64,000 nucleotides of DNA from Paramyrothecium sp. XJ0827. Its lineage: Eukaryota > Ascomycota > Sordariomycetes > Hypocreales > Stachybotryaceae. The stretch is from assembly GCA_020881915.1 (NCBI GenBank), contig JAJFPB010000012.1, positions 496,001 through 560,000 of the forward strand. Direction: 5' to 3'. Shown here in pieces: positions 1 through 9,732 of the stretch. The first letter of the stretch is position 1. Every line of letters begins with the position of its first letter. Below the pieces are notes generated by a model. That model searched no databases, was not told the DNA's origin, and was given only the letters and a program-made list of their open reading frames with translations. The position numbers were made by a program, and so were the translations under genes.

Positions 1-300
1 TTCGCCGACATGATGCGCGAGCGCATGGGCGACGACTCGTGGAAGCAGGACATCGAGACGGTCAGGAAGCTCAAGCCCATCGCCGAGAAGCTGGGCATCA
101 CGCAGAGCCAGCTGGCCGTGGCCTGGTGCCTGAAGAACCCGCACGTCACCAGCGTCATCACGGGCGCCAGCCGGCCCGAGCAGATCGAAGAGAACGTGGC
201 CGCGCTCAAGGTGCTGGACAAGCTGACGCCCGAGATCATGGCCGAGATTGACGCCATCACGGGCAACAAGGTCGAGCTGGACCCCGCGCGACAGGGTTAG
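1..300 (+). CDS. Aldo/keto reductase, C-terminal end (5' partial)
   Basis: The reading frame is open from base 1 to a TAG ending at 300, so only about the last 99 residues are present. The fragment has the C-terminal signature of the aldo/keto reductase superfamily, in the subgroup related to the voltage-gated potassium channel beta subunit: a helix with [10 protein letters not shown], then the NADP-binding [13 protein letters not shown] segment, then a closing helix. Such enzymes reduce aldehydes and ketones with NADPH in the cytosol. The catalytic Asp/Tyr/Lys/His residues would lie upstream and cannot be checked. Third codon positions are almost all G or C. Family assignment is confident; the substrate is unknown. 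Confidence 0.88.
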   Translation, partial: FADMMRERMGDDSWKQDIETVRKLKPIAEKLGITQSQLAVAWCLKNPHVTSVITGASRPEQIEENVAALKVLDKLTPEIMAEIDAITGNKVELDPARQG

Positions 301-945
301 ACGATGTAGGCTTTGATGATGTTCCTCAAAATAGTCGTGCAGCGGATATAGACCAAAAAGCCTGTTTCATTTAAGCTTCATTGAGTCCTCATGTTTGTGT
401 TCTCCGCAGAGTTCGTAGACAGACGTGCGTGTTTCAGGTCATGTCAAACCGTGCAGGGCTGTTGGAACAGTCAGATTCAATCAAGATGACACAAAGGAAA
501 CACCATCGACTGCCAAATGGCTTGGTCCGAGCCTGTCCTGCGGATCATACGAACACCTTTCCGCACCCTCCATCACGAATTCCAGGTCGTTTCTGGAAAT
601 CATCAAACACAAACACAAACACAACACGTCGGCCCCGGGCGGGCCTGAATCGCCAGACCGGCAATTACCATCTCCGTGGGCCGAAGGGTACGTACCTGGG
701 TCGGGGCAGCCAAGCCGTTTCGGGCAACGGAGCGGGTGTTAGTCATGCAGATCGACCAACCACGGGTCGCGGATCGGGCCCCTTGACTCGGGAGCGGCAA
801 TCTGAATCGTGTAGCACGAAAGCGTCCGAGTCTCCCAGAACCCGGGTTGCCTGCGCTGCCTTTCCTTAAAAGGGCTGCGCTATCGTCACTTCGGCTGATC
901 TTGACATTCCTGTCGTCGCAGGCACTGTCTCACCACCAGCTTCAA
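301..945. other. Intergenic region with a short CACAAA repeat
   Basis: This 645 bp stretch holds the 3' flank of the reductase and the promoter of the following flavoprotein gene. A short CA-rich microsatellite lies at about 604-627. Open frames here lack splice or family support. The frame of the next gene stays open back to 847, but that codon is TTG and the first ATG is at 946. Confidence 0.5.
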
Positions 946-2355
946 ATGGCTCCCGTTCCCATCACTTCAGATGTTTCTGTTTCCGTACCGCCACTGGCGG
1001 GTATAAGAAGACGCCACCGCCCGGGTGAGGCGGCTGCATCAGAAACTTCACCCAAAAACACGTCAGAAGAGATGCAGCAACGTCATCACCAAAGAATCGT
1101 CATCGTGGGCACCGGCTTCGCGGGCCTGTGGAGCGCCCTCTCCGCGAGGCGCCTTATCGCTTCGCAAACCACCAAGATCCGAGGGGCCGCCGACATTGAG
1201 GTGGTCGTCGTGGCTCCCTCCCCCAAATTCGTGCTGCGTCCCGTGCTCTACCAAGAGGATCCGTCGACAAAGACGGTGGACCTGAGCGAACTATATCAAG
1301 TCACTGGCGTCCAATTTTTCCACGGCGTAGTGGACGGCATCAATGCTGCAGAGCAAGAGATTGACTACATCGATCGCGAGGGTGCGCCGTGGAGCCTTCC
1401 CTACGACCGCCTGATCCTTGCCGCTGGAAGCGTACTGAGACGTCCGGAGGTGCCCGGACTTGACGAGCATGCATTCAATGTGGATCAGCTGGACGATGCA
1501 GTGCAGCTTGACGATCACCTCAAAACCCTCAGGTTCCTTCCCCCAAGTCGAGCACGAAACACCGTCGTCATTTGCGGTGCGGGCTCCACCGGTATTGAGC
1601 TGGCCACCGAGCTTCCAAAGCGAATGCGGAATATGCTCGGACCCAGTGCGCGACCTCGCGTTGTCCTGGTCAGCCGTGAAAACAAAGCCGGGAGCGCCCT
1701 CGGGCAGAGCCCGCAAGGATCAGTGGAGAAGTCTCTTGCCCGTGCCGGAGTCGAGTGTCTTTCGGGATCCGCGGTGGCTTCCATTGACGCTGGAGGTGTC
1801 ACCACGGCAAACGGTCAGCGCATCGAGGCGTTGACTGTTGTATGGGCTGCAGGCATGGCATCAACACCACTGACGGCATGCATCGACGGACAAAAGGATT
1901 CCTTCGGTCGCCTCCACGTCGACCGCAACCTCCGCGTTCCGTCCACAAAAGAGATATTCGCCACTGGCGACGCAGCTTGCGCCGTGGTCGACGACGCCGG
2001 CAACACCACCACCATGTCGTGTCAGCACGCCCAGAACCTCGGCCGAGCGTCTGGCTACAACGCGGCCGCTGACCTGCTCGGCCTACCCAACATTCCATAC
2101 TCCCAGCCCCTCTACCTGTCGTGCGTGGACCTCGGTCCAGACGGCGCCGTTGTGACCATCGGCTGGGACCGCCGGATCGCGCTGAACGGAGCGCTGGCGA
2201 AGATGTTGAAGAACTACATCAACGGCGCTTTGTTGCTGCCGCCGCCTCCTAACCGGGAGAAAGCGTTCGCGGCGGCCCAGATGCCGTCGATCATGTCCCA
2301 ACATATTATGAATTCTTTCTTCTACATGCTTGCGTCGATACGATCCGTCTTTTAG
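946..2355 (+). CDS. FAD/NAD(P)-dependent oxidoreductase, NDH-2/AIF-like
   Basis: This intronless gene encodes 469 residues from the ATG at 946; a second ATG at 1072 is possible. It has two dinucleotide-binding folds. The FAD-binding RIVIVGTGFAGLWSA comes first, and the NAD(P)H-binding VVICGAGSTGIELATEL lies about 150 residues later. The late FAD motif EIFATGDAA closes the core. This order is that of the pyridine nucleotide-disulfide oxidoreductase fold in type II NADH dehydrogenases and AIF-like flavoproteins (COG1252). It would pass electrons from NAD(P)H to a quinone or another acceptor. There is no clear mitochondrial presequence and no redox CxxC. The N-terminal 40 residues before the fold are low in structure, so the later start cannot be excluded. 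Confidence 0.82.
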   Translation: MAPVPITSDVSVSVPPLAGIRRRHRPGEAAASETSPKNTSEEMQQRHHQRIVIVGTGFAGLWSALSARRLIASQTTKIRGAADIEVVVVAPSPKFVLRPVLYQEDPSTKTVDLSELYQVTGVQFFHGVVDGINAAEQEIDYIDREGAPWSLPYDRLILAAGSVLRRPEVPGLDEHAFNVDQLDDAVQLDDHLKTLRFLPPSRARNTVVICGAGSTGIELATELPKRMRNMLGPSARPRVVLVSRENKAGSALGQSPQGSVEKSLARAGVECLSGSAVASIDAGGVTTANGQRIEALTVVWAAGMASTPLTACIDGQKDSFGRLHVDRNLRVPSTKEIFATGDAACAVVDDAGNTTTMSCQHAQNLGRASGYNAAADLLGLPNIPYSQPLYLSCVDLGPDGAVVTIGWDRRIALNGALAKMLKNYINGALLLPPPPNREKAFAAAQMPSIMSQHIMNSFFYMLASIRSVF

Positions 2356-2600
2356 GTTTCGGTCACGAGTGCTTTTGACTTTCTCCACTCATGTTAGATT
2401 TTGTCTGTTTTTGTTCAGCGGAAATTGTAAGCGGTTTATTGTGCTTTACTGTGTATTTTCAATATCAATTAGAGTATTGCTTCAGTAGATAAGATTCGCT
2501 CAAGACGAGCATGGGCAGCTGATTTTACTTACTTTTTGCACTTGCGCCCTTGGTCCTCTGCTGGCGACATACTCCGGGACATTCCTGCAGGCTCGATTGA

Positions 2601-2702
2601 AATTTCCTGTCCTGTGGTGAAAGAGGAACCCAATACAGTACTTTCCTGAAGTAAACTTCCTGTCTTGTGGTGAAAGAGAAACCCAATACTTTCCGTAAGT
2701 AA
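2601..2702. repeat. Two-copy direct tandem repeat, about 50 bp unit
   Basis: A 53 bp unit at 2601-2653 is followed directly by a second copy at 2654-2702. Both share AATTTCCTGT/AACTTCCTGT, then TGTGGTGAAAGAG, then CCCAATAC and a TTTCC...AAGTA end. The copies differ by a few transitions (C/T and G/A), a 5-base deletion and a small change near the end. The repeat sits about 145 bp upstream of the metallophosphoesterase-like gene. Confidence 0.8.
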
Positions 2703-2712
2703 AGCCTGAACC

Positions 2713-2718
2713 TATAAA
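2713..2718 (+). promoter_or_regulatory. Candidate TATA box
   Basis: TATAAA lies about 130 bp upstream of the ATG at 2845. A CT-rich leader and an A/G-rich Kozak region (CAAG before ATG) follow, as is common in filamentous fungi. Confidence 0.4.
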
Positions 2719-2844
2719 TCTAGGCTGGGGGACTTCGCCGCAGCTCGGATTCTTCAGATCATTCCCTTAAGTCACACAAGCCAACGACCCGTCGCTCCCT
2801 TCCTCCACTGTCCATCCGTAGTCACAAATTCGAGACACGTCAAG

Positions 2845-3861
2845 ATGACTGCTACAAGCCAAGCGCCTCGCTCTGTGAGAACGCGATTCTTGATCATATC
2901 CGATTCAAATGTCGAGAGAATCAAGACGCACAACGGGTTTCACGAGCCCGTTGACGTGGTGATTCATTGCGGTGACTTCACGCAACATTCCACACTGGAT
3001 GACTTCCTCGAGGCGGTTGAGGTGCTCTACGAAACAAATGCGCCGCTGAAGATTGCCCTTGCTGGCGAACATGAATCAATTCTTGAAGACCCGGTCTTTT
3101 GGCGGAAGAAAACCGAGGCAGATATGCAGGTTCATAAGGCGCTCGACGACGAGTTCACAAGAGACTTTCACAGCGAATGTAAGGCAAGGGACTTTTTTAA
3201 GGACGCAAGAAAGAAGGGCATCGTCTTTCTCAATGAAGGATCGACCCAATTGTACCTCGACCATGGAGCGATACTCAAAGTCTTTGCGAATTCGTATACA
3301 CACTGCATCGGAGGCGAACGGGGCTCTCAATGGCACGGCGCCGATGACTATGGCATTCAACAGGACACAGACATCGTCATCACGCAGGGCCCGCCACATG
3401 GAGTCATGGATAGGGCTAAGATTAGGAAGACGTGGAAGAGCACCGGATGCCCCCAACTTTTCGGGGCCGTCGCCACGTCGCAGCCGCTGCTTCATTGTTT
3501 CGGCGACGTCCACGGTAGCTGGGGTGCGAAGTTGGTCACCTGGCGGCCCAAGATCTCTGACCGGCCCTCGCATATTCAGGACGTCAACAACGGCAAGTCG
3601 GTGATTATCGAATCTCTCGCTCGCCGCAAGGGCCACGAGTCCGAGACGGCGAAGGAAAACATTGCCCGCAGGGACAGGGTGAAACGGTATTGTGACCAAG
3701 GATACTGTGACAGTAGCCACTGCAGCGGCGACGCCAATCAGCTAAGGCCTGGACAGACGTTGTTTGTGAATGCAGGAACTACAGGATATGACGGTGAGCC
3801 AAGTCAACCGCCGTGGATTGTGGATATCGATTTGAAACCACATGACAATTTGTGGTGGTGA
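2845..3861 (+). CDS. Metallophosphoesterase-like protein with degenerate metal sites
   Basis: This intronless gene encodes 338 residues. The fold order is that of the calcineurin-like phosphoesterase superfamily: a first strand with ISDSN (residues 18-22), HCGD (41-44), AGEHE (73-77), ITQGPP (around 181) and CFGDVHGSWG (around 218-227), ending with FVNAG and WIVDIDL. Active members normally read D-x-H, GD, GNH, H in HGPP and GHxH. Here Asn replaces His at 22, Glu replaces Asn at 75, Gln replaces His at 181 and Asp replaces His at 221. Most metal ligands are therefore changed while the scaffold is kept. The reading frame is intact, so this looks like a pseudoenzyme or a protein with a different metal requirement. 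A Cys/His-containing stretch near residues 275-295 is an unusual insertion. Confidence 0.78.
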   Translation: MTATSQAPRSVRTRFLIISDSNVERIKTHNGFHEPVDVVIHCGDFTQHSTLDDFLEAVEVLYETNAPLKIALAGEHESILEDPVFWRKKTEADMQVHKALDDEFTRDFHSECKARDFFKDARKKGIVFLNEGSTQLYLDHGAILKVFANSYTHCIGGERGSQWHGADDYGIQQDTDIVITQGPPHGVMDRAKIRKTWKSTGCPQLFGAVATSQPLLHCFGDVHGSWGAKLVTWRPKISDRPSHIQDVNNGKSVIIESLARRKGHESETAKENIARRDRVKRYCDQGYCDSSHCSGDANQLRPGQTLFVNAGTTGYDGEPSQPPWIVDIDLKPHDNLWW

Positions 3862-4752
3862 CATGCTGGAGAGCAAATCACCTTGTCCAAGGTTGACAGC
3901 GATGTACGACTGAGATGGTTTTTTTGGGCCGCCATTACGAACGCCGTTAAAGCAGAGTACATCATCGTAAGTAGGGGGGTCAGGATTTGGACAGATAAGG
4001 TAGAGATGACTATACTATGGGTAATCCGACCCAGATCCATCTAATAGCAGTGACTGAAGTGAACTGGGAGCCATCTCTGGTTACCTCGGAACATGTGATA
4101 GATGTAGGGTAGGTAGACTCTCCTTACGCCGAAAGGTCTGCGGAAGTTTTGTAGACGGGGAACTTCCGGTAAACAAAAAGGTAGGCACCCTTGTCTGTGT
4201 GGAACTGGAAGAAGGATGACCTATAATCCATGAACCCTCCCCCACCTTCTTTTAATCTGCGAATTCGAGCATGTTGCTCCTTGTCAACGGCCTATTCGTG
4301 TTCAGATGCCGTCTCGTTAGAAGCACACGCCGACATTGATTTCTGCTCCACTTACGCAGCTAGCTTTAACAAGACCCGTACGGTTGCCAAGTTGGCCGTC
4401 GTATGCTCTCATTGGACCCCTTTCCGATGGTTAGACTAGTTGCCTTGTGGGACTGCGCTAGCTTGATTGACCCTGACGGAGATATAGTAGCCCCTGTGGA
4501 TAAGTGCCCTGCTTACTGTTATACTATCTGCCGTAATACTGGAGTTCGGATATGCCCTTAATAGGGAACGCGATCCTGCTTCAGCGGACTAGTGTACCAA
4601 GTGTACCCAACCAATTTCCCGTTCGGTCCACGAAACCCAGTTATCGATAGTGGACCAACGAGTATTTCAATGTGAACTTGCCAGCTCCAGGCCGCTTTCT
4701 TCACTGACACCTCTTCCTCACGCCCATCATCAATCCCTTACTTTCAGCCATC
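3862..4752. other. Intergenic region, nothing recognised
   Basis: This 891 bp region lies between the phosphoesterase-like gene and the small secreted protein gene. I see only short frames without family or splice support. A CT-rich leader precedes the ATG at 4753. Confidence 0.4.
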
Positions 4753-5256
4753 ATGAAGTTCACAACCGTTATGTCCGTCCTGGTGGGCTTGGCCACTGGC
4801 ATCCAGGCCGCCGCCCTGCCACAAGCCGACGACGCAGTCCCAGAAGTGATTACCCGCGGAGACCCTAAACCGATCCCCTCGGGCACGGTGCCCGTCTCAG
4901 TTGGCTTCCTGTTCGGCCTCAACTGGGACTTCGTGGCAAACAGCCCTGCCACAGCTCAACAGATATTCAACGGGCTGCCCGATGCCTTCGCGCAGGCTTC
5001 CGCCGGCACCTGCTTCGACTGCGCCGTCAGCGCGGAAGACATTTACGTCGAGAAGCTGTTCCTCCACAAGACGAAACTCACTCTGGGCTTCGACACCACC
5101 GTGGCCACGGTGTATTATCCTCAGGGCAAGGTCCAGGGCTTGGCCACGATGATTAGCGAGGAGTCCTCTCCCCTTCGATCCAACGAGGACGCCTTTCTTC
5201 GAAACCTTGCCAACCAAATCGACAGCGAGTTCGACATTTTTGGGACCTACCAGTGA
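4753..5256 (+). CDS. Small secreted protein, unknown function
   Basis: This intronless gene encodes 167 residues. The N-terminus is a typical signal peptide: Met-Lys, a hydrophobic core over residues 6-19, then a small-residue cleavage region near AAA-LP at about residues 19-22. The mature part has only two cysteines, close together in a CFDC motif near residues 93-96. It has no membrane segment and no domain that I recognise. It is acidic and ends in FDIFGTYQ. The size and signal peptide fit a secreted fungal protein, possibly an effector candidate. The close cysteine pair could form a vicinal disulfide or a metal site, but this is inference. Start choice is clear because the signal peptide begins at this ATG. 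Confidence 0.7.
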   Translation: MKFTTVMSVLVGLATGIQAAALPQADDAVPEVITRGDPKPIPSGTVPVSVGFLFGLNWDFVANSPATAQQIFNGLPDAFAQASAGTCFDCAVSAEDIYVEKLFLHKTKLTLGFDTTVATVYYPQGKVQGLATMISEESSPLRSNEDAFLRNLANQIDSEFDIFGTYQ

Positions 5257-6576
5257 CGGCGCAGCTGACATTGGTTGGGATGCTGGCTCACACATGTATT
5301 GCATTTTCGACTATAGAAATGCAGTGTTGTCGGATGACGTGGGGAAAGGTCAACATGAGTCAACAAAGGTCCTACCATAGTTATGATCTAGCGAGCAAAT
5401 GTTTGCCCAGATTGTGCCAATTGCAATTCAGGAATTTATTCCGGAAAATATCCTCAGCAAATCTTGGTGAATGAAGCTTGAACAAGAGGGAGCTATAACA
5501 AGAGACACTTTGTGTCAGACGTATTGAAGGAACATGTTGAATTGAGTGGCTGGCTGTAATTGTTCTCCCCGGAGGCGCTTGAAAGAATATCCCCAATGGA
5601 TCTGAGTGTTGTGTCATCATATAGAGCATGGTCAACTGTACCGAAGCAGCAGATCGCTTTCGAGTTGGCATCGACAACAATTGCCCAGGAAGAGACCTTC
5701 TCAGTGTATCTCGAACCTTTCGCCTTGAGGACGACATTCACTTCTTCTGCCGAAGTCCAGCTAGAACCCTCATCGACTACACCTGGGCCAGACTATAGCC
5801 AAAGAAGCAGCTCAATCACCCCCAAATCCACAACCCTTGACAGAGGCTTGATGCGTACATGATGCAATGAGGGTCAATCCCACCGCTCTTGATCTTGATT
5901 TGCGAACATCTCCCCGCCTCTAGTTGGTTTGGGCTTCGGGTGGGGTCTCAAAAGCAAGCCGGGTTCGCTCGCTTATACGCTGGCTCCATCGGCCCAGGAA
6001 CGGTGCATTCCACCCTCCGAGCTGCATGCGGGGTACAACACCACCATGCTATTGTCAATGATGCTTGGTTGCGGGGCCCCATACTCTCGGCTTTTGCAAT
6101 TGGGGCCGAAGGCTTTGCGTTGCTAGCTGTGAAGGGGGAGCATCATGTCTATGAGACACTCCTGGTGTGTACTTGACAAGCCGTTGGGCTACGACAGACA
6201 CCATCGCATAAGGTATCAAAGTAAACGGAGGTTGAAGTACAGTTAGTTGTTCAATAACAGAATCTTCAATGTTGCATTCAGTGCACCCACATGGTAAAAG
6301 ACTACCGTTATCCCCGCATCCCAGTGACGTCGTAAGAGAGCTTATGGTACTATTGTAGTAGGGAATTGTGGACCTGAGCTGGTGGGAAGCTTGGCTACAT
6401 GGGACGACATCCGGGGATCGGATCACTCCGAGCTCTTCGGACCGATCACCGACCTTTCATGTCAAAGTGAGGGGAAAGAAGGACGCGCTCCAGGATTTAA
6501 GGTGGCTCTGCCGCAGCGTTGGACCGGCTCCCTTGGCCGTCCAGTCGACACGTCTCTATCTGCCCTCCCATTGACG
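5257..6576. other. Long intergenic region with one possible coding remnant
   Basis: This 1.3 kb region separates the small secreted protein gene from the GH43 gene. A minus-strand frame at about 5493-5780 has protein-like composition but no complete gene model. The rest shows no supportable gene. Confidence 0.35.
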
Positions 6577-8334
6577 ATGCAGCTCTTCCGTGCCTTCGCA
6601 GCGATCGCAATGCTGGCCCCGGCTGCCCAAGCCGCTCCCGCGGACAAGCCCAACGGGCAGAACCCCCAGTTCCACAACTCGGCGCGCCACGCCGGCGCAG
6701 ACCCCTTCGTCCTCTGGGACTCGGCCAGCAGCCAGTACTACGCCTACTCGACCGAGGGCGCCGACGAGGGCTACAACTTCGCCATCTACAGCAGCCCGGA
6801 CCTGGCGACCTGGCGCCGGCACCCGGGCGGCGTGCTGAGGGCCTGCCAGGGCGCCGACATGAAGCCGCTTGAGGGCGGCCAGGCCTGCTGGGCGCGCGAC
6901 TGGTTCTGGGCGCCCGAGACGTACCACAACGAGAAGACCGGGTGGTACTTCTTCTTCTTCGCCGGCCGCCTGCGCGAGGACCTGACCAAGGACTACTTCC
7001 GCTACTCGGCGTTCGAGGAGCCGTCCAAGATCGGCGTCGCCGTGTCGCGCTCGCCGACCGGCCCGTTCGAAGAGATCGAGTCGCGGCCCATCGACTACTA
7101 CCCCTTCGACCCGGACTACCACGACGTGAACCTCATCATGGACGAGAAGCAGATGCTCCCGCCGCAGAGCCTGGAGGAGGGCCGGACGGCGCCCAGGGGC
7201 ACCTACATCCCGACCATCGACGTCAACATCTTCTTCGACGACGACGACCGCATCTACCTGTACCTCTCGCGCAACGCGTACCGCAACTGGAACTGGGACG
7301 CGCAGCTGGGCAAGTACATTGAGGAGTCCAACATCATCGTCGTCGAGATGGACCGCGCGTGGTGGGACGACCCGGACGCGGCCACGATGCCGGAGATCGC
7401 GGCGTCGGAGATCAACGTGCACGCCGCGGACGCGCCCAAGCTGCCCTGCAATATCACGTCGTACAACGGCACGGGCGAGATCGGCCACCCCCCGCGCAAG
7501 GACGGCTGGCGCACCGTCATCTCGTACGGCGCCGACCCGCAGGCGTGGGAGAACTACCACGTCGACGACTACGCCCGGTACGACGGCGCCCGCAAGGACC
7601 GCCGCTGGTCCGAAGGCAGCACGCTGCTCAAGCGCACCGGCGCCGGCGGCGCGCCCGTCTACCTGCTGACGTACAGCGCCAACAACTACGAGGCGTCCAA
7701 CTACGGCGTGGGCTTCGCCACGGCGCCCTCGCCGCTCGGCCCGTTCCGCAAGGCCGCCCGCAACCCCGTGCTGTCGCAGGCGCCCGACGCCGAGATCCCC
7801 GTCTACTCCACCGGCCACGGGAGCGTCGTCGCGTCGCCCCCGCGCCACGCCGGCGAGGCGGTCGGCGCGCAGGACGTCACGCTGCGGACGCCCCGGGGCG
7901 CCGAGCTGTTCTACGTCCACCACGGGCGCAACGACACGGAGCAGGCCCGGTCCATCTACACGACGCGCATGACGCTGCGCGACGGCGAGGCCCTCCGCGT
8001 CGGCTCCGACGACGCCATCGGCATGCACCTGACGCCCCTGGACCAGCCGCTGCCGAGGAACACGTACCCCCTCCGGATCGAGGCCCGCCGCAGCGGGCAG
8101 GGGCAGCGGTTCAGCGTGCGTGTGACGTCCAAGCCCGGCGCCGCGTTCGACCTGCGCGAGGCTTCGAACCGGGTCGTCGCGCTGCCGGGAGAGGCGGCGG
8201 CGGCGTCCGTCGAGGAGGCCGCGGAGCAGGAGGGCACGTTTGTCCTGACGTTTGGAGGGGACGTGGAGGAACTGGTATATCAGCGCTTGAGCGTCGATGG
8301 CAGCTGGGCGACAATCGTCGGCAGCACAGTTTAG
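6577..8334 (+). CDS. Secreted glycoside hydrolase family 43-type enzyme
   Basis: This intronless gene encodes 585 residues from the ATG at 6577. The frame runs further upstream, but the signal peptide starts here: MQLFRAF, then an Ala/Leu-rich core and an AQA-AP cleavage site. The mature protein shows the five-bladed beta-propeller pattern of GH43. The three catalytic carboxylates are visible: the base Asp in HAGADPFVLWD, the pKa-modulating Asp in TIDVNIFFDDDD, and the acid Glu in RWSEGSTLLKR. Members cleave arabinofuranosyl or xylosyl linkages in plant cell-wall polysaccharides outside the cell. The C-terminal 150 residues may be a second beta-sandwich domain. Nearly every third codon position is G or C, which produces long shadow frames. 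The exact substrate cannot be called. Confidence 0.85.
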   Translation: MQLFRAFAAIAMLAPAAQAAPADKPNGQNPQFHNSARHAGADPFVLWDSASSQYYAYSTEGADEGYNFAIYSSPDLATWRRHPGGVLRACQGADMKPLEGGQACWARDWFWAPETYHNEKTGWYFFFFAGRLREDLTKDYFRYSAFEEPSKIGVAVSRSPTGPFEEIESRPIDYYPFDPDYHDVNLIMDEKQMLPPQSLEEGRTAPRGTYIPTIDVNIFFDDDDRIYLYLSRNAYRNWNWDAQLGKYIEESNIIVVEMDRAWWDDPDAATMPEIAASEINVHAADAPKLPCNITSYNGTGEIGHPPRKDGWRTVISYGADPQAWENYHVDDYARYDGARKDRRWSEGSTLLKRTGAGGAPVYLLTYSANNYEASNYGVGFATAPSPLGPFRKAARNPVLSQAPDAEIPVYSTGHGSVVASPPRHAGEAVGAQDVTLRTPRGAELFYVHHGRNDTEQARSIYTTRMTLRDGEALRVGSDDAIGMHLTPLDQPLPRNTYPLRIEARRSGQGQRFSVRVTSKPGAAFDLREASNRVVALPGEAAAASVEEAAEQEGTFVLTFGGDVEELVYQRLSVDGSWATIVGSTV

Positions 8335-8658
8335 AGTACATAATCTTAATGGTATCATTAAAGCGGTGGGAAGTGTGTACACAGCCCTAGGGTCGTCATG
8401 CACAGAAAGTCATGAACACACAATCTACGTACACATTGGAAACCCAGCCGGGATCCATCAGTCCAGTTCGTCCTGTCTTCGTAACACCGTCTGCAAGTAT
8501 CCAAAAGGCTCTGACGCAGCCGAGGTCGCGAATCCACACACTCAAACATGCATTCGGGGTATTCAAGTCATATACAGTGTTTCGCGTCATCCATGTGCGA
8601 ACACGGGCGCACAGTCTCGTGGCCCCATCTTTCCGTCCAAACATCCAAACTGATCAGC
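8335..8658. other. Convergent intergenic region
   Basis: About 320 bp lie between the convergent GH43 and GT32 genes. It should hold both polyadenylation regions. No other feature is visible. Confidence 0.4.
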
Positions 8659-9732
8659 TTATGAGATGCGCCAGTTGCCGTGGAACTGGTGCTTCGCGCA
8701 CGCGTTCTTGGGCGGCTTCTTCCCGCGCGTGCTGTTGGAGTGGCGCTGGCCCATGCCGAAGCCGTCGATGGGGAGGATCAGGATGTCCCCGACGAGGCGC
8801 TCCTCCTTGAGGCCCGACAGGTCTCGGAGGCTCGTGATGGTGGGGTCCATGAGATGCAGCTCCTGGAAGACGGCGTCGGTCCAGGCCGAAGGGCCGGTCG
8901 TGGTCAGGATGTCGGTGACGCTGAGGGCACGACTGCCGCCGCGCAGCAACGAGCCCCTGTGCAGCTCCTCCATGAAGGTCATGGCCCGGGTCAGGATCGA
9001 CTCGAACAGGCGGTGGCCGGGCGCCGCGGCAATGGTCCACTGGCAGAACTGCAGGTCGCTGTGCACGCCCCTCCAGTTCTTGCCGTCGAGGCGGTCGAAC
9101 TCGACGCCGATGACGACGCGAGCCTGGCCGCGGTATTTCTCGGGGATCCACTTGTCGATGGGCTTCAGCGAGATGGTGTCGAGGTCGGTGTAGACGCCGC
9201 CCTCGAGGTACAGCAGCAGGTAGCGCAGCAGGTCCGACTTGAGGGCGGGGTTGGTGGCGGCCATCATGACGTTCTGCAGCGCCGTGTCGTCCTTGAGGTG
9301 CTCGAGGACGAAGATGGACATCTCGTCGTCGCGGAGGAGCGAGTACTTGTGGTGCGGGTTGTGCCTCTTCCACCCCTCCATCCACTTGGCCATGTTCTTG
9401 GGCTTGGGCTTCTGCTTCTTGCGGTAGGCGGGCGCCGGGGGCAGCGCAATCTGCCAGATGTTAGGCGGGATGAGCGTGGGGCCCTTGTGCTGCGGCCAGG
9501 TCGCGGGCTTGATGATGCCGAGGCCCTCAGCATTGGGCTCGATGTAGGTGAAGACCCGGTTGTGGAAGCGCGCGTCGTCGTAGAGCACGTGGAGGAAGAC
9601 GAGGACGGTGACGAGGAGGCCGATGGCGGCGACGCCCAGGACGCCGAGCCGGCGCACGGGAGGCAGCGCGAGGAAGCGCCGCAGAAGCATCTGGCCCTGC
9701 GCGAGGACGCTGGCCGCGGTCGGGGGCGCCAT
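8659..9732 (-). CDS. Glycosyltransferase family 32 (Och1/alpha-mannosyltransferase-like), type II membrane protein
   Basis: This intronless gene encodes 357 residues. One transmembrane segment near residues 30-48 (VLGVAAIGLLVTVLVFLHVLY) makes a short cytosolic tail and a lumenal catalytic domain, as in Golgi glycosyltransferases. The GT32 DXD core is clear: ALKSDLLRYLLLYLEGG followed by VYTDLDT, with the DxD binding the metal-sugar nucleotide. IPPNIWQIA near residue 90 is the family's usual lead-in strand. Family members transfer mannose or a related sugar from a GDP-sugar in the Golgi. The C-terminal His-Gly-Asn-Trp is also typical. Codon use is strongly GC-biased, like the facing GH43 gene. 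The donor and acceptor are not certain. Confidence 0.85.
   Translation of the reverse strand: MAPPTAASVLAQGQMLLRRFLALPPVRRLGVLGVAAIGLLVTVLVFLHVLYDDARFHNRVFTYIEPNAEGLGIIKPATWPQHKGPTLIPPNIWQIALPPAPAYRKKQKPKPKNMAKWMEGWKRHNPHHKYSLLRDDEMSIFVLEHLKDDTALQNVMMAATNPALKSDLLRYLLLYLEGGVYTDLDTISLKPIDKWIPEKYRGQARVVIGVEFDRLDGKNWRGVHSDLQFCQWTIAAAPGHRLFESILTRAMTFMEELHRGSLLRGGSRALSVTDILTTTGPSAWTDAVFQELHLMDPTITSLRDLSGLKEERLVGDILILPIDGFGMGQRHSNSTRGKKPPKNACAKHQFHGNWRIS

Larger units (their letters stand above)
2356..2844. other. Intergenic region: 3' flank and promoter with duplicated segment
   Basis: This 489 bp region separates two genes on the same strand. It contains a tandem duplication, a TATAAA box and a pyrimidine-rich leader before the ATG at 2845. 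I see no coding potential. Confidence 0.5.

Noticed and set aside
6556..8403. 615-codon minus-strand open frame across the GH43 gene
   Set aside because: It is a shadow caused by the very high third-position GC of the GH43 gene. It is Val/Arg-rich, has no domain and lies opposite a gene with a signal peptide and all three catalytic residues.
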